A DNA stretch of 64,000 nt from Bauldia sp. (GTDB lineage Bacteria; Pseudomonadota; Alphaproteobacteria; Rhizobiales; Kaistiaceae), in assembly GCA_028284325.1 (NCBI GenBank), contig JANQRX010000006.1, positions 124,001 to 188,000 on the forward strand, in the 5' to 3' direction. Positions 28,238 to 37,727 of this stretch are shown in pieces. Position 1 is the stretch's first letter; each line of letters starts with the position of its first letter. Both the position numbers and the translations under genes were made by a program. The notes beneath the pieces are model-generated. The model searched no databases. It saw only the letters and a program-made list of their open reading frames with translations, and was not told the DNA's origin.

Positions 28238-30046
28238 CTACTCGGCCGGCTCGCGCACGTCCGTCGTGGGCGCGTCGTCGGTCCGGAACTGGAGCCGGTA
28301 GAGGCGCGCATAGGCGCCGTCGGCGGCGAGCAATGCGTCGTGCGATCCTTCCTCGACGATCTCGCCATCGACCAGCACGCATATCTTGTCGGCGTTCTTC
28401 ACCGTCGAGAGGCGGTGGGCGATCACGATCGTCGTGCGACCCTGCATCAGGTGATCGAACGCGGTCTGGACCTTGTGCTCGGACTCGGTGTCGAGCGACG
28501 CGGTGGCCTCGTCGAGCAGGATGATGGACGCGTCGCGCAGGATCGCGCGGGCGATGGCGAGACGCTGGCGCTGACCGCCGGATAGCGTCGACGCGGAGTC
28601 GAGCAGGTGGGTGTCGTAGCCGTCCTCGGTCCGCAGGATGAAGTCGTGGGCGAGGGCGGCGCGCGCGGCCGCCTCGACCTCGGCGTCGCTGGCTCCGGGG
28701 CGGCCAAAGCGGATGTTCTCGCGGATCGTATCGCGGAACAGCACGATATCCTGGCTGACCAGTGTCACGTGATCGCGAAGCGACGAGGTGTCGAGGGTGG
28801 AGATGTCCTGCCCGTCGATGGTGATGCGGCCACCGCCGATGCCATAGAACCGTTCGATCAGCGAGATCAGGGTCGACTTGCCCGATCCCGACGGCCCGAC
28901 GAGCGCCGTCACCTTGCCCCCTTCGGCCGTGAAGTCGAAGTTCCTGAACAGCGGCCCGGTGGCGTCGTAGGCGAAGTCGACCTTGTCGAAGCGCACTGTG
29001 CCGTCAGCCAGGCGAAGAGGCTGCGGTTGCTCCGGCACCTCGATCGTGGGCTCCACGTCCAGCAGCTCGTACATGAGGCGAACACCGACCAGCCCGGCCT
29101 CCAGTTCGATCTGCACCCGGGCCAGCCGCTTGGCCGGCTCGTAGGCGAGGCCGACGGCGGCGACGAACGAAATCAGCGCGCCCGGATCGACATCCATGTA
29201 GATCACCTGATAGCCGGCGATGAAGGTGACCACGGTCAGGGATACGGCGCCGAGGATTTCCATCAGCGGGCTGGCTCGGGCGCCGATATGCACGATCTTG
29301 TCGGAGCGCAGCCGCACGTCCTCGATGGCGTCGGCCATGCGCTGGCGCATCGTGGGTTCCATGTTGAAGGCCTTGATCACGCGAATGCCGCGCGCGGTCT
29401 CCTGCATGTCGGAGGTCAACCTGGCGAACGAATTGAACTGCGCAAGCGCCACGCCGCGAACGCGCCTGACGAGGTGGGCGATGCCGATGACGGCGATCGG
29501 TCCCAGCACGATCACGACCAGCGACAACAACGGATTCTGCGCGACCATGACGACCACCAGCCCGATGAGGGTCAGGAGATCCCGTCCAGCCGCCGTGAAC
29601 AGGATGTGGAGAACATCTCGCGCTGCGGTCGAGTTGTGGCCCATGCGCGTGACCAGCTCACCGGACGGGGTCCGGTCGTAGAAGTCGATGCCGAGGTTGA
29701 TGAGGTGGTTGTAGAGCCGGTTCTGCATCCGCGCGACGATGGCGTTGCCGATCCTGCCCATCGCGACGGTCGCCAGGAACCTGCCGACCCCACGTATGAC
29801 ACCGAGGATCGCCATGGCGATGACGAGCAGGTAGAGCATCGCCTCGCGCTTCTCGAAGAAGACCTCGTTGACGACGTCGCGGATCAGCCATACCGAGGCC
29901 GCCGTCGCCGACGCCACGATCAGGTTGATCACGATGACGTAGGCGTAGCGGGGCATGAAGTCGCGCCCGACCTCGGAGAACAACCGCCGCATCAGAGCGA
30001 CGGATCCCTCTTCGGTCAGCTTTCGCCAGGATTCGATCACCGCCAT
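28238..30046 (-). CDS. MsbA-like ABC transporter, fused permease/ATP-binding
   Basis: GPSGSGKSTLISLIERFY, LSGGQRQRLAIARAIL, IILLDEATASLD. Confidence 0.94.
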   Translation of the reverse strand: MAVIESWRKLTEEGSVALMRRLFSEVGRDFMPRYAYVIVINLIVASATAASVWLIRDVVNEVFFEKREAMLYLLVIAMAILGVIRGVGRFLATVAMGRIGNAIVARMQNRLYNHLINLGIDFYDRTPSGELVTRMGHNSTAARDVLHILFTAAGRDLLTLIGLVVVMVAQNPLLSLVVIVLGPIAVIGIAHLVRRVRGVALAQFNSFARLTSDMQETARGIRVIKAFNMEPTMRQRMADAIEDVRLRSDKIVHIGARASPLMEILGAVSLTVVTFIAGYQVIYMDVDPGALISFVAAVGLAYEPAKRLARVQIELEAGLVGVRLMYELLDVEPTIEVPEQPQPLRLADGTVRFDKVDFAYDATGPLFRNFDFTAEGGKVTALVGPSGSGKSTLISLIERFYGIGGGRITIDGQDISTLDTSSLRDHVTLVSQDIVLFRDTIRENIRFGRPGASDAEVEAAARAALAHDFILRTEDGYDTHLLDSASTLSGGQRQRLAIARAILRDASIILLDEATASLDTESEHKVQTAFDHLMQGRTTIVIAHRLSTVKNADKICVLVDGEIVEEGSHDALLAADGAYARLYRLQFRTDDAPTTDVREPAE

Positions 30047-30153
30047 CGACGGTCAACTCCGCGTCCGAGGCCAGGGTCCGGTCCGGACCCTGGCGCCGCA
30101 CATATAAGACCAGACGGGTGTGCATTACGACTCCCGTCGTGATTTCAGGGGGT

Positions 30154-31314
30154 TCAGGCCGGGAGCGCGGTCTCGACAAGCCGCACCCAGTACGACGATC
30201 CGAAGGGAATGGCGTCGTCGTTGAAGTCGTAGGCCGGATGATGGAGCCCGGCGGTGTCGCCGTTGCCGGTGAAGATGAACGCGCCCGGACGTTCGGCCAG
30301 CATGAACGAGAAATCCTCACCGCCCATGATCGGTTGCGCCTGCGACACCTTGTCCGCGCCCGCGATATCCCGCGCGACGCCGGCGCAGAAGTCAGTCTGC
30401 TCGCCATGGTTGACGGTCACCGGATAGCCCCGCCGGTAGTTGAGGGCGGCGAGGACGCCATGGGTTGTGGCAATGCCGTTGGCGATCTCGCCGAGGCGCT
30501 TCTCGATCAGCGTGCGGACGCTTTCTTCCAGTGTGCGGACGGTGCCGGCCAGTTCCGCCGTCTCGGCGATGATGTTGGTGGCCTGGCCGGTCTTCATCCT
30601 GGTGACCGAGACCACGGCGCTGGAGATCGGGTCGACATTGCGCGCCACGATGGTCTGCAGCGCCTGAACCATCGCGACCGCCGCCAGCAGCGGATCGGCC
30701 GTCAGGTGCGGCAGCGCCGCGTGTCCGCCCGTGCCGTTGATCGACACACTGAACTCGTCGGTCGAGGCCATCACCGGGCCGGCGCGAATGGAAAACTCGC
30801 CGACCGGCAGCCCCGGCAGGTTGTGCATGCCGTAGACCTCGTCGAGCGGCCAACGCTCGAGCAGGCCGTCCCGGATCATGGCGCGGGCGCCGGCGCCGCC
30901 TTCCTCGGCCGGCTGAAAGATCAGCACCGCCGTGCCGGCGAAATTGCGGGTCGCCGCCAGATACTCGGCCGCGCCCAGAAGCATGGCCGTGTGGCCGTCA
31001 TGGCCGCAGGCATGCATCCTGCCGTCGATCTTCGACACATGGGGCTTGCCCGATTTCTCCTGGATGGGGAGCGCATCCATGTCGGCCCGAAGGCCGATCA
31101 TGCGGTTGCCGGGCCGGGCGCCGGCGATGGTCGCGACGACGCCGGTGCGGCCGATCCCGGTGGCGACATCGTCGACACCGAAACGCTTGAGGTGCGTGGC
31201 CACGAAACCCGCGGTTTTCTTGACGTCATAGAGGAGTTCGGGGTGCTGGTGCAGCTCCCGCCGCCAAGCGGCAATATCGGCTTGCCGCCGAGCGACGTCT
31301 TCGACAACGGGCAT
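30154..31314 (-). CDS. M20 family amidohydrolase (hippurate hydrolase-like)
   Basis: RRELHQHPELLYD, GLRADMDALPI, MHACGHDGHTAMLLGAA. Confidence 0.93.
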   Translation of the reverse strand: MPVVEDVARRQADIAAWRRELHQHPELLYDVKKTAGFVATHLKRFGVDDVATGIGRTGVVATIAGARPGNRMIGLRADMDALPIQEKSGKPHVSKIDGRMHACGHDGHTAMLLGAAEYLAATRNFAGTAVLIFQPAEEGGAGARAMIRDGLLERWPLDEVYGMHNLPGLPVGEFSIRAGPVMASTDEFSVSINGTGGHAALPHLTADPLLAAVAMVQALQTIVARNVDPISSAVVSVTRMKTGQATNIIAETAELAGTVRTLEESVRTLIEKRLGEIANGIATTHGVLAALNYRRGYPVTVNHGEQTDFCAGVARDIAGADKVSQAQPIMGGEDFSFMLAERPGAFIFTGNGDTAGLHHPAYDFNDDAIPFGSSYWVRLVETALPA

Positions 31315-31533
31315 TCGCGAGCTCCCTGACTGGCGTGCCTAAGCACATAACGCATGGACGCCGGTATGCAAACGCGACGTACCGGGTGCGGTCATGGCGG
31401 ACGGATGTCACTTTCCGGTGAGATTCCCCGCCGGGCCCGGTCGCGGCTTTTGCAAACGCATTGGCGAAGCGCTAGGAAAGTACCTCGCGGATCGGTGGGA
31501 AATCGGCCTTCGGGGCCGGGCAAAGAGGCCCTT

Positions 31534-32628
31534 ATGGCGGCGCGATCGTTCCTTTTCGGGCTCGCACTGGCAGCGGTGTTGGCATTCGCACCGAACGGCG
31601 TGGCCGGCACGTCGCCCGCCTATATCGTCGTCGACGTGGACAAGGGCACGGTGCTCAGCCACCGGTCGGCGGCGCGTCTCTGGTACCCGGCGTCGATCAC
31701 CAAGATCATGACCGCCTATGTGGTCTTCCGCGCGCTGGAGGCCGGTGAAGTCTCGTTGCGCTCGCCGGTGAAGATCAGCAAGAACGCGCTCGCCCAGGCG
31801 CCGTCGAAGATGGGTTTCAAGGTCGGCACGGTCCTCAACATCGACAACGCCCTGAAGATGATGATCGTCAAATCCGCGAACGATATCGCGGTGGCGATCG
31901 CCGAGACCGTTGGTGGCAGCGAGGCGACGTTCGTCGAGCGCATGAACGCCGAGGCCAAGCGCCTTGGCATGAACTCGACCCGCTTCAACAATCCCAATGG
32001 GCTGCCCGACGACGAGCAATGGTCGACCGCGCGCGATCTGGCGATCCTGGCGCGCGCCGTCTGGCGGCATTTTCCCGATTACCGGGACTATTTCCAGATT
32101 CCGGCCATTCGCGTCGGCAAGAAGCTGCTGCGCTCGCACAACACGTTGCTGGAGCGCTTTCAGGGCGCCAACGGCATGAAGACCGGATATATCTGCTCGT
32201 CGGGCTTCAACGTCGTCGCCTCCGCCACGCGCGAGGACCGGACAGTGATGGTCGTGGTGCTGGGCTCGCCGTCGTCGGGTGAGCGGGCCGAGCTCGCCGC
32301 TTCGCTGCTCAATCGCGGCTTCTCGTCGTGGATATCGCTGACCGGGCGGCCGCCGCTGGAGTCGTTTCGCGCCACCCGCGCCCGTGGGGAGCCGACCGAT
32401 CTTCGCGACCTGATGTGCACCGCCGCCGGCCGGGAGGCGCGGGCAGCGGCCAGGAAGGAGCCGAAGCAGACAGCGCTCGTGCCCCGGTTCAAGCTGATGG
32501 ACCCGGTGCGGGTCTACACCGGTGACGCGGCCGTGCCCCTGCGCAACGTGCCGCTGCCGCGGCTGCGGCCGGTGATCGAGGAGCAGAGCGCCGCGCTCGC
32601 CGACGAAGACGCCGCCGCGGTCCAGTGA
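31534..32628 (+). CDS. D-alanyl-D-alanine carboxypeptidase (S11, DacF-like)
   Basis: YPASITKIMTAY (SxxK), KSANDIAVAIAE (SxN), ANGMKTGYICSSG (KTG); signal peptide from ATG at 31534. Confidence 0.93.
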   Translation: MAARSFLFGLALAAVLAFAPNGVAGTSPAYIVVDVDKGTVLSHRSAARLWYPASITKIMTAYVVFRALEAGEVSLRSPVKISKNALAQAPSKMGFKVGTVLNIDNALKMMIVKSANDIAVAIAETVGGSEATFVERMNAEAKRLGMNSTRFNNPNGLPDDEQWSTARDLAILARAVWRHFPDYRDYFQIPAIRVGKKLLRSHNTLLERFQGANGMKTGYICSSGFNVVASATREDRTVMVVVLGSPSSGERAELAASLLNRGFSSWISLTGRPPLESFRATRARGEPTDLRDLMCTAAGREARAAARKEPKQTALVPRFKLMDPVRVYTGDAAVPLRNVPLPRLRPVIEEQSAALADEDAAAVQ

Positions 32629-33641
32629 GCGCCGAGACGGCCGGCGCGAGCCGGCGGCCGCGCAAACCACCCATCGATTTCGTGCTCGTGACCGGCCGTC
32701 GCGGCGCCGGCAAGACGACGCTCATCAACCGGTTGCTCGCTGCGGCGGACCATCAGCGTTCCGCGGTCATCCTCAACGATTTCGGCCACACCGAGCTCGC
32801 CGCCTCGCCCAGCGCGGCGCTGGACGACGGTTTCGTTGCTCTCGGAAGGGGGTGCGTGTGCTGTGCCGTGCGCGGCGAGCTCGTCGGGGCGCTGGAGCGC
32901 CTGTTGCGCGATCTCGACAACGGCCGGCTGGAGCCTGTCGACCGGGTGATCCTCGAGGCCGACGCCGCCGCCGACCCGTCGGCCATCGTTGCCGCGCTGT
33001 CCCGCCATCCCTACCTCGCCCTGCGCTACCGGACGGCGGCGATCGTTGCCGCGGTCGGCTCGCTCGCGGATTGGCAACCGGACCCGGTGGAGCTGATGCA
33101 GGCCGCGATGGCCGATCGCGTGGTCCATGCCGGTGAAGCTTCGGTCGTCCCGGCGGCGGTGCGGCTGGCCGAGATGCGCCGGTCTGTCGGTGGCGAGGCA
33201 TTGGCCATGTCGATGGCCCCGTTCTGGAGCCGTGATCCCGTGCCTTTGCCGGACGATGTCGCGGTTGCCGACGAAACGGCCGCATGCACGGCGTTCGAGC
33301 GCCCGGGAGTGCTCCCGATCGCCCGCCTGCCGGATCTCGCTGACCATCTCGCCACCGTCTTCGGGCCGAATCTGGTCAAGGTCCGGTGCGACACCGGCGA
33401 CGAGGAGGAGGGCGCGATCCTGCGCATGCTCGGCGGTGTCGTGCTGCCGATCGAAGCCATGGCCGGTCATGCCTCGCCGACCGTGACCGTGCGGGCGGTG
33501 TTGCGGGATGCGCCGGCCGACGCTCTGGTCACGTTGATCGACGGCTTCATGGGCGGCGCGGTGGATGCGCCCGACGCCACGGCGATCATCGACAATCCGC
33601 TGTCGATTGCCGGCTTCAGCGCCCGTCCCGGTCGGCGATGA
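32625..33641 (+). CDS. CobW/P47K family GTPase (G3E metallochaperone)
   Basis: GRRGAGKTTLINRLL; GCVCCAVRGEL (CxCC metal motif). Confidence 0.88.
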   Translation: MSAETAGASRRPRKPPIDFVLVTGRRGAGKTTLINRLLAAADHQRSAVILNDFGHTELAASPSAALDDGFVALGRGCVCCAVRGELVGALERLLRDLDNGRLEPVDRVILEADAAADPSAIVAALSRHPYLALRYRTAAIVAAVGSLADWQPDPVELMQAAMADRVVHAGEASVVPAAVRLAEMRRSVGGEALAMSMAPFWSRDPVPLPDDVAVADETAACTAFERPGVLPIARLPDLADHLATVFGPNLVKVRCDTGDEEEGAILRMLGGVVLPIEAMAGHASPTVTVRAVLRDAPADALVTLIDGFMGGAVDAPDATAIIDNPLSIAGFSARPGRR

Positions 33642-33646
33642 ACGGT

Positions 33647-33910
33647 TCAAGCACGCTTGCGGATCAGGAAGCTCGACCGCTCGCCGTCGAAACGCTGCTC
33701 GACCAGGGTGTGGCCGCCTTCGGTGCAGAAATGCGGCACGTCGACCTTCGCCATCGGATCGTTGGCGACCAGCGCGACTGTTGCGCCCGCGGGCAGCGCC
33801 CGCAGCACCGTCTGTGCCTTCAGGACCGGCAGCGGGCATCTGAGGTCGATGGCGTCGACCGGCACGGCGCCTTGCCAAGGGTCTTCGGTGACGGACGGCC
33901 GTTCAGACAT
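33647..33910 (-). CDS. TusA family sulfurtransferase
   Basis: DLRCPLPVLKAQTVLRALPAGATVALVANDPMAKVDVPHFCTEGGH. Confidence 0.9.
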   Translation of the reverse strand: MSERPSVTEDPWQGAVPVDAIDLRCPLPVLKAQTVLRALPAGATVALVANDPMAKVDVPHFCTEGGHTLVEQRFDGERSSFLIRKRA

Positions 33911-34008
33911 CGTTAACCATGTTCCGGCTTCGTGACGTGTGACCTTGGGGGCGCCCCATGTGTTAGCGCGGCCGGGGGCCCGAGAGAAGCGGCGGGACGC
34001 GAAGGCCG

Positions 34009-35238
34009 ATGTCGGATACGCTTGCGAACGGCCCGCGCGGTGGCATGACACCGGTGCCGAGACCGCGGCCGCGGGCGTTCGACAGGGAGGGTGAGGCCAC
34101 ACCTTTGAAGGCTCGAAGCCCATCCGCGGGCGCGGCCGGCAACCGCGCGACCCTCCGGACGCCGGACGAGGCGCAGGCGCTCGTCCCGGCGTGGCAGGCG
34201 CTTGCCGGCGAGGCGAGCGACGACAATCCGTTCCTGAGGCCGGGCTTCCTGCTGCCGGCGGCAGCCCATCTGGCGCGCCACGAGGTGGCGATCGCGACTG
34301 CGGAGACCGGCGGTGGCGATCTGATCGCCCTGGCGCCGGTCGTGCGCACGCGGCTCGGGGGTATCGCCCGGGCCTGGCAGGTCTGGACCCATCCCTACGC
34401 ACCGCTCGGCACGCCGCTGCTGCGGCGCGGCCGGGAGAATGAGGCGCTCGAAGCCCTGCTCGACCTCATCGGTCGAGACCGGGCCGTGGTCATCCCCGAC
34501 CTGTCGCTCGACGGCGTCGTCGCGGAGACGCTGGTCACGGTGGCCGCCGCCGGCGGCCGGTCGGTCAGCCATCTCGATCGGCACCAGCGTGCCACGGCGA
34601 CCCGGGGCAGCGGCGACGTACACACCGCCCTGTCGCGCCGGCACCGCAAGGACTACGCCCGCCTCGAAAGGCGGCTGGCGGAGCAGGGGGCGTTCGAGCG
34701 CGTCGCCGCTGCCCGGCCTGCCGAGGTGCAGGCCGGCTTCCCGCGCTTCCTGTCGCTGGAGGCGTCGGGATGGAAGGGGCGGCGCGGAACGGCGCTGGCG
34801 TCGACCACCGCGGTGATGCAGTTCGCTCGCGAAGCCGTCTTCATGCGCAACGACGGCCGTGTCCGCATCGACTCCGTGACGCTCGACGGGCGCCCGGTGG
34901 CGATGGTGGTCTCGCTGGTGGAGCGGTCGACGCTGTTCACATGGAAGATCGCCTACGACGAACGCCTTGCGGCCTACTCGCCCGGGGCCCAGCTCATGCT
35001 CGGCCTGCCGGCGACGGTGTTCGGGGCAACCGAGGTCCGGTCCATCGATTCCTGTGCCGCGCCGGACCACCCGATGATCGACCGGCTGTGGCCGGAACGC
35101 CGACCGATGGCGACGGTGGTGATCGGGCCGAGACCTTCGCCCGGGGTTGTGCTCGGCCTCGGACTGGCGTCGGCGCGGGCCGAACAGACGGCGCGTCGCG
35201 TGCTCGGTCGGATGTGGCGTCGAGGCGGGCGGCGTTAA
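34009..35238 (+). CDS. GNAT/CelD-like acetyltransferase
   Basis: NPFLRPGFLLPAAAHLA...LSRRHRKDYARLERRLAEQG...FTWKIAYDERLAAYSPGAQLM. Confidence 0.75.
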   Translation: MSDTLANGPRGGMTPVPRPRPRAFDREGEATPLKARSPSAGAAGNRATLRTPDEAQALVPAWQALAGEASDDNPFLRPGFLLPAAAHLARHEVAIATAETGGGDLIALAPVVRTRLGGIARAWQVWTHPYAPLGTPLLRRGRENEALEALLDLIGRDRAVVIPDLSLDGVVAETLVTVAAAGGRSVSHLDRHQRATATRGSGDVHTALSRRHRKDYARLERRLAEQGAFERVAAARPAEVQAGFPRFLSLEASGWKGRRGTALASTTAVMQFAREAVFMRNDGRVRIDSVTLDGRPVAMVVSLVERSTLFTWKIAYDERLAAYSPGAQLMLGLPATVFGATEVRSIDSCAAPDHPMIDRLWPERRPMATVVIGPRPSPGVVLGLGLASARAEQTARRVLGRMWRRGGRR

Positions 35239-36854
35239 CCCTCCGCCTCGTCCTTCGCGATCTCACGGAAATGGCGGCGCACGACCTTGCCCGACGCGGT
35301 CAGCGGAATGTCGTTGACGAAGGCGATTTCGCGGGGGTATTCGGCCGCCGACAGAGCGGTGCGGACACGGCGCTGCAGGTCGTCGGCAAGCTCCGGCGAG
35401 GCGTCGGCCCCGGTTGCGAGCTTCACATACGCCTTGACGATCTCGGTGCGCACGGGATCGGGCTTTCCGACCACCGCCGCCATCGCCACGGCCGGATGGG
35501 CCTGCAGGCAGTCCTCGATATCGGTCGGTCCGATGCGGTAGCCCGACGAGATGATCAGATCGTCGTTGCGGCCCACGAAGGTCCAGTAGCCGTCCTTGTC
35601 GACGGTCGCGAGATCGCCGGTCATGAGCCAGTCGCCGCGAAAGCGGGCCGCGGTCCCGTGCGCGTCGTTCCAGTATTCCAGGAACATGGACGGATCGGAG
35701 CGGTGGATGGCGATTTCGCCCGGTGCCTCCGGCGGCGCGTCGCGGCCCTCGTCATCGAGCAGGCGGACGCGATGTCCGGGGATTGGGACGCCGAGCGCGC
35801 CGGGCCGCCCGATCCCCAGCCGCGACGACGATCCCAGCACGTAGTTGCATTCGGTCTGGCCGTAGAACTCGTTGATCTGGAGGCCGAAGGCCGCCTCGAC
35901 CCAGCGGTAGGCTGAGGCGCCGAGGCGTTCGCCGGCCGCGGCGATGGTGCGCACCGCGTAGTTGGACCGCTCGATTGCCGGATCGTCGGCCATGAGCATG
36001 CGCACAGCCGTCGGCGGCAGGAAGACATTGGTGACCGCCGCGTCGCGCATCAGGGCAAGTGCGGCGTCCGGGTCGAAGCGGCCGAACGCCCCGAACACCA
36101 CAGGCACGCCGTGATGCAGGCTGGGCAACAGCGCGTTCAGGAGCCCGCCGGCCCAGGCCCAGTCGGACGGTGTCCAGAAACGGTCGCCAACGGCCGGGAA
36201 GTCCGCGTGGCTGAAGCCGATGCCGGGCAAATGGCCGTGGAGGACCCTGTGGGCATGCAGCACGCCCTTGGGGCGGCCGGTGGTGCCTGAGGTGAAGATC
36301 ATCATCGACGGATCGTCGATGCGGGCCTCCGGGGCGGCGAAACCGGCCGGCGCGTCCGCTACCAGGCGGCCGTAGCCGAGCGCCGTGCGGTCGCTGCCGT
36401 CGACGCTGATCACGCGCTCGCGGCACGGCAGCGGTTCGTCGATGGCGGCAAGCTTGGCGACACCGCCCGCATCGGTGACGATAGCAACAGCGCCCGACGC
36501 GATCAGGCGGTAGCGCAAGGCCTCCGGGCCGAACAGGGCGGCGAGGGGGACGGCGATCGCCCCCAGCTTGTAGGCGGCGAGATGGCCGGCGACGGTGGCG
36601 ACCGATTGCGGCAGCAGGATCGCGATCCTGTCGCCACGGCCGACGCCCATTTGCGCAAGGGCTGCCGCCAGGCGGTCGGATTCGGATTTGAGGTCGGCGA
36701 AGCTCGTCGTCGTCAGCTTGCCGTCGACGTATCTCAGGAGCGCGGGGCGGTCCGGTTCGGCAAGGGCCCAGCGATCGATGCCGGTGGCGATGCTGCCGTG
36801 TGTCGGCACCTTCCAACGAAAGTGATCGTACGCTTCGCGATAGGCGTCGGTCAT
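35235..36854 (-). CDS. Acetyl-/acyl-CoA synthetase (AMP-forming)
   Basis: MIFTSGTTGRPKGVLHAH, EFYGQTECNYV, LMTGDLATVDKDGYWTFVGRNDDLIISSGYRIGP; start MTDAYREAYDH at 36854. Confidence 0.92.
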   Translation of the reverse strand: MTDAYREAYDHFRWKVPTHGSIATGIDRWALAEPDRPALLRYVDGKLTTTSFADLKSESDRLAAALAQMGVGRGDRIAILLPQSVATVAGHLAAYKLGAIAVPLAALFGPEALRYRLIASGAVAIVTDAGGVAKLAAIDEPLPCRERVISVDGSDRTALGYGRLVADAPAGFAAPEARIDDPSMMIFTSGTTGRPKGVLHAHRVLHGHLPGIGFSHADFPAVGDRFWTPSDWAWAGGLLNALLPSLHHGVPVVFGAFGRFDPDAALALMRDAAVTNVFLPPTAVRMLMADDPAIERSNYAVRTIAAAGERLGASAYRWVEAAFGLQINEFYGQTECNYVLGSSSRLGIGRPGALGVPIPGHRVRLLDDEGRDAPPEAPGEIAIHRSDPSMFLEYWNDAHGTAARFRGDWLMTGDLATVDKDGYWTFVGRNDDLIISSGYRIGPTDIEDCLQAHPAVAMAAVVGKPDPVRTEIVKAYVKLATGADASPELADDLQRRVRTALSAAEYPREIAFVNDIPLTASGKVVRRHFREIAKDEAEG

Positions 36855-36867
36855 GCCGCTCCGGTGG

Positions 36868-37395
36868 TCACCGGTCGCTGACGACGATCGCGCCGGGCGG
36901 CAGCGGATCGGCCAGCACCAGGGCCCAGTAGCTTGTGTAGCGTCCCTCAGGGACATGGGCCACGGCGATGCCGATTTCCTTGATCTCGGGCAGAAGCAGG
37001 TTGGCGTCGTGGCTGGGCGAGGCCTGCCAGCGGGCGATAGCCGTTTCCAGCGACTGGTAACCGGCGCCCACATTCTCCGCGACGAGAGCCGCATGATACC
37101 CGCCCTGGGCGATCCGGCGCTTGAAGCTGGTCTGCCCCGGCAGCCGATGGTCGAGCGTGTCGGTCTGCGCCATACGGCGCGCCTGGTCGGCCGCGAGCCT
37201 GGTCAGCTTGGCGTTGACGCTCACGGGGCCCAGACCCCTGGAGCGGCGGTAGTCGGAGATCATGCGGGCCGCGCTCGCGCCATCGACGACGCCGGCGCGG
37301 GTGTCGAGTCCGCCGGAGAACAGGCCGCTGCTGGCGCAAGACGCCAGAATCAGTGGCACGGCGACGACAAGCGCGATGCGTTTCCAGATCGACAT
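36868..37395 (-). CDS. CAP-domain lipoprotein
   Basis: Lipobox LASC; ISDYRRSRGLGPVSVN, AENVGAGYQSLETAIARWQASPSHDANLLLPEIKEIGIAV. Confidence 0.88.
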   Translation of the reverse strand: MSIWKRIALVVAVPLILASCASSGLFSGGLDTRAGVVDGASAARMISDYRRSRGLGPVSVNAKLTRLAADQARRMAQTDTLDHRLPGQTSFKRRIAQGGYHAALVAENVGAGYQSLETAIARWQASPSHDANLLLPEIKEIGIAVAHVPEGRYTSYWALVLADPLPPGAIVVSDR

Positions 37396-37435
37396 GATAG
37401 CGGTCTCGTGAGGCGGCGCGGTGATCGCAGGTTTT

Positions 37436-37704
37436 AGAGCGTTCTGCGGTGGGATTGAACCATTCTGCCGGAGTAGGTTTGGTTCAAGGTCAAGGGCTTT
37501 GGCGAAGGTCGTATCGGGATACGGCCGAGCCGAAGACCGCTGGATTTGGGCCAAACCAGCCCGGCCCTCCGGGTTTCCGGCCGGCGGCCGCCCACGGCGT
37601 CAAAGCGCTTGCCCGTAGCCCGGCTACGCGCTGCACGCTTTTCCTGGTGGACCGTCGCACCGGCCGAGAAACAGAATTGATCCAATCTCATCACAGAACG
37701 CTCT
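37436..37704. repeat. Intergenic inverted-repeat-bounded element (about 270 bp) with internal palindromes
   Basis: Left arm 37436-37467 AGAGCGTTCTGCGGTGGGATTGAACCATTCTG pairs with the reverse complement of right arm 37672-37704 (AGAGCGTTCTGTGATGAGATTGGATCAATTCTG); internal GTAGCCCGGCTAC. Confidence 0.75.
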
Positions 37705-37727
37705 AGCGGCGATTTCAAGGCGGCCGG

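Noticed and set aside
28607-30142. 511 aa plus-strand ORF (also 30118-31329, 31408-32670 minus, 37902-39335, 49320-50795, 56978-58426, 58015-59229, 60383-61492)
   Set aside because: Antisense mirrors of well-supported ABC, M20, DacF, ProV/W, XylH, AKR, LigC and LysR genes; no family motifs.
37434-37718. Small ORFs (94 aa minus, 85 aa plus) within the inverted-repeat element
   Set aside because: No coding features; the sequence is better explained as a structured intergenic repeat. Not called an IS because there is no transposase.
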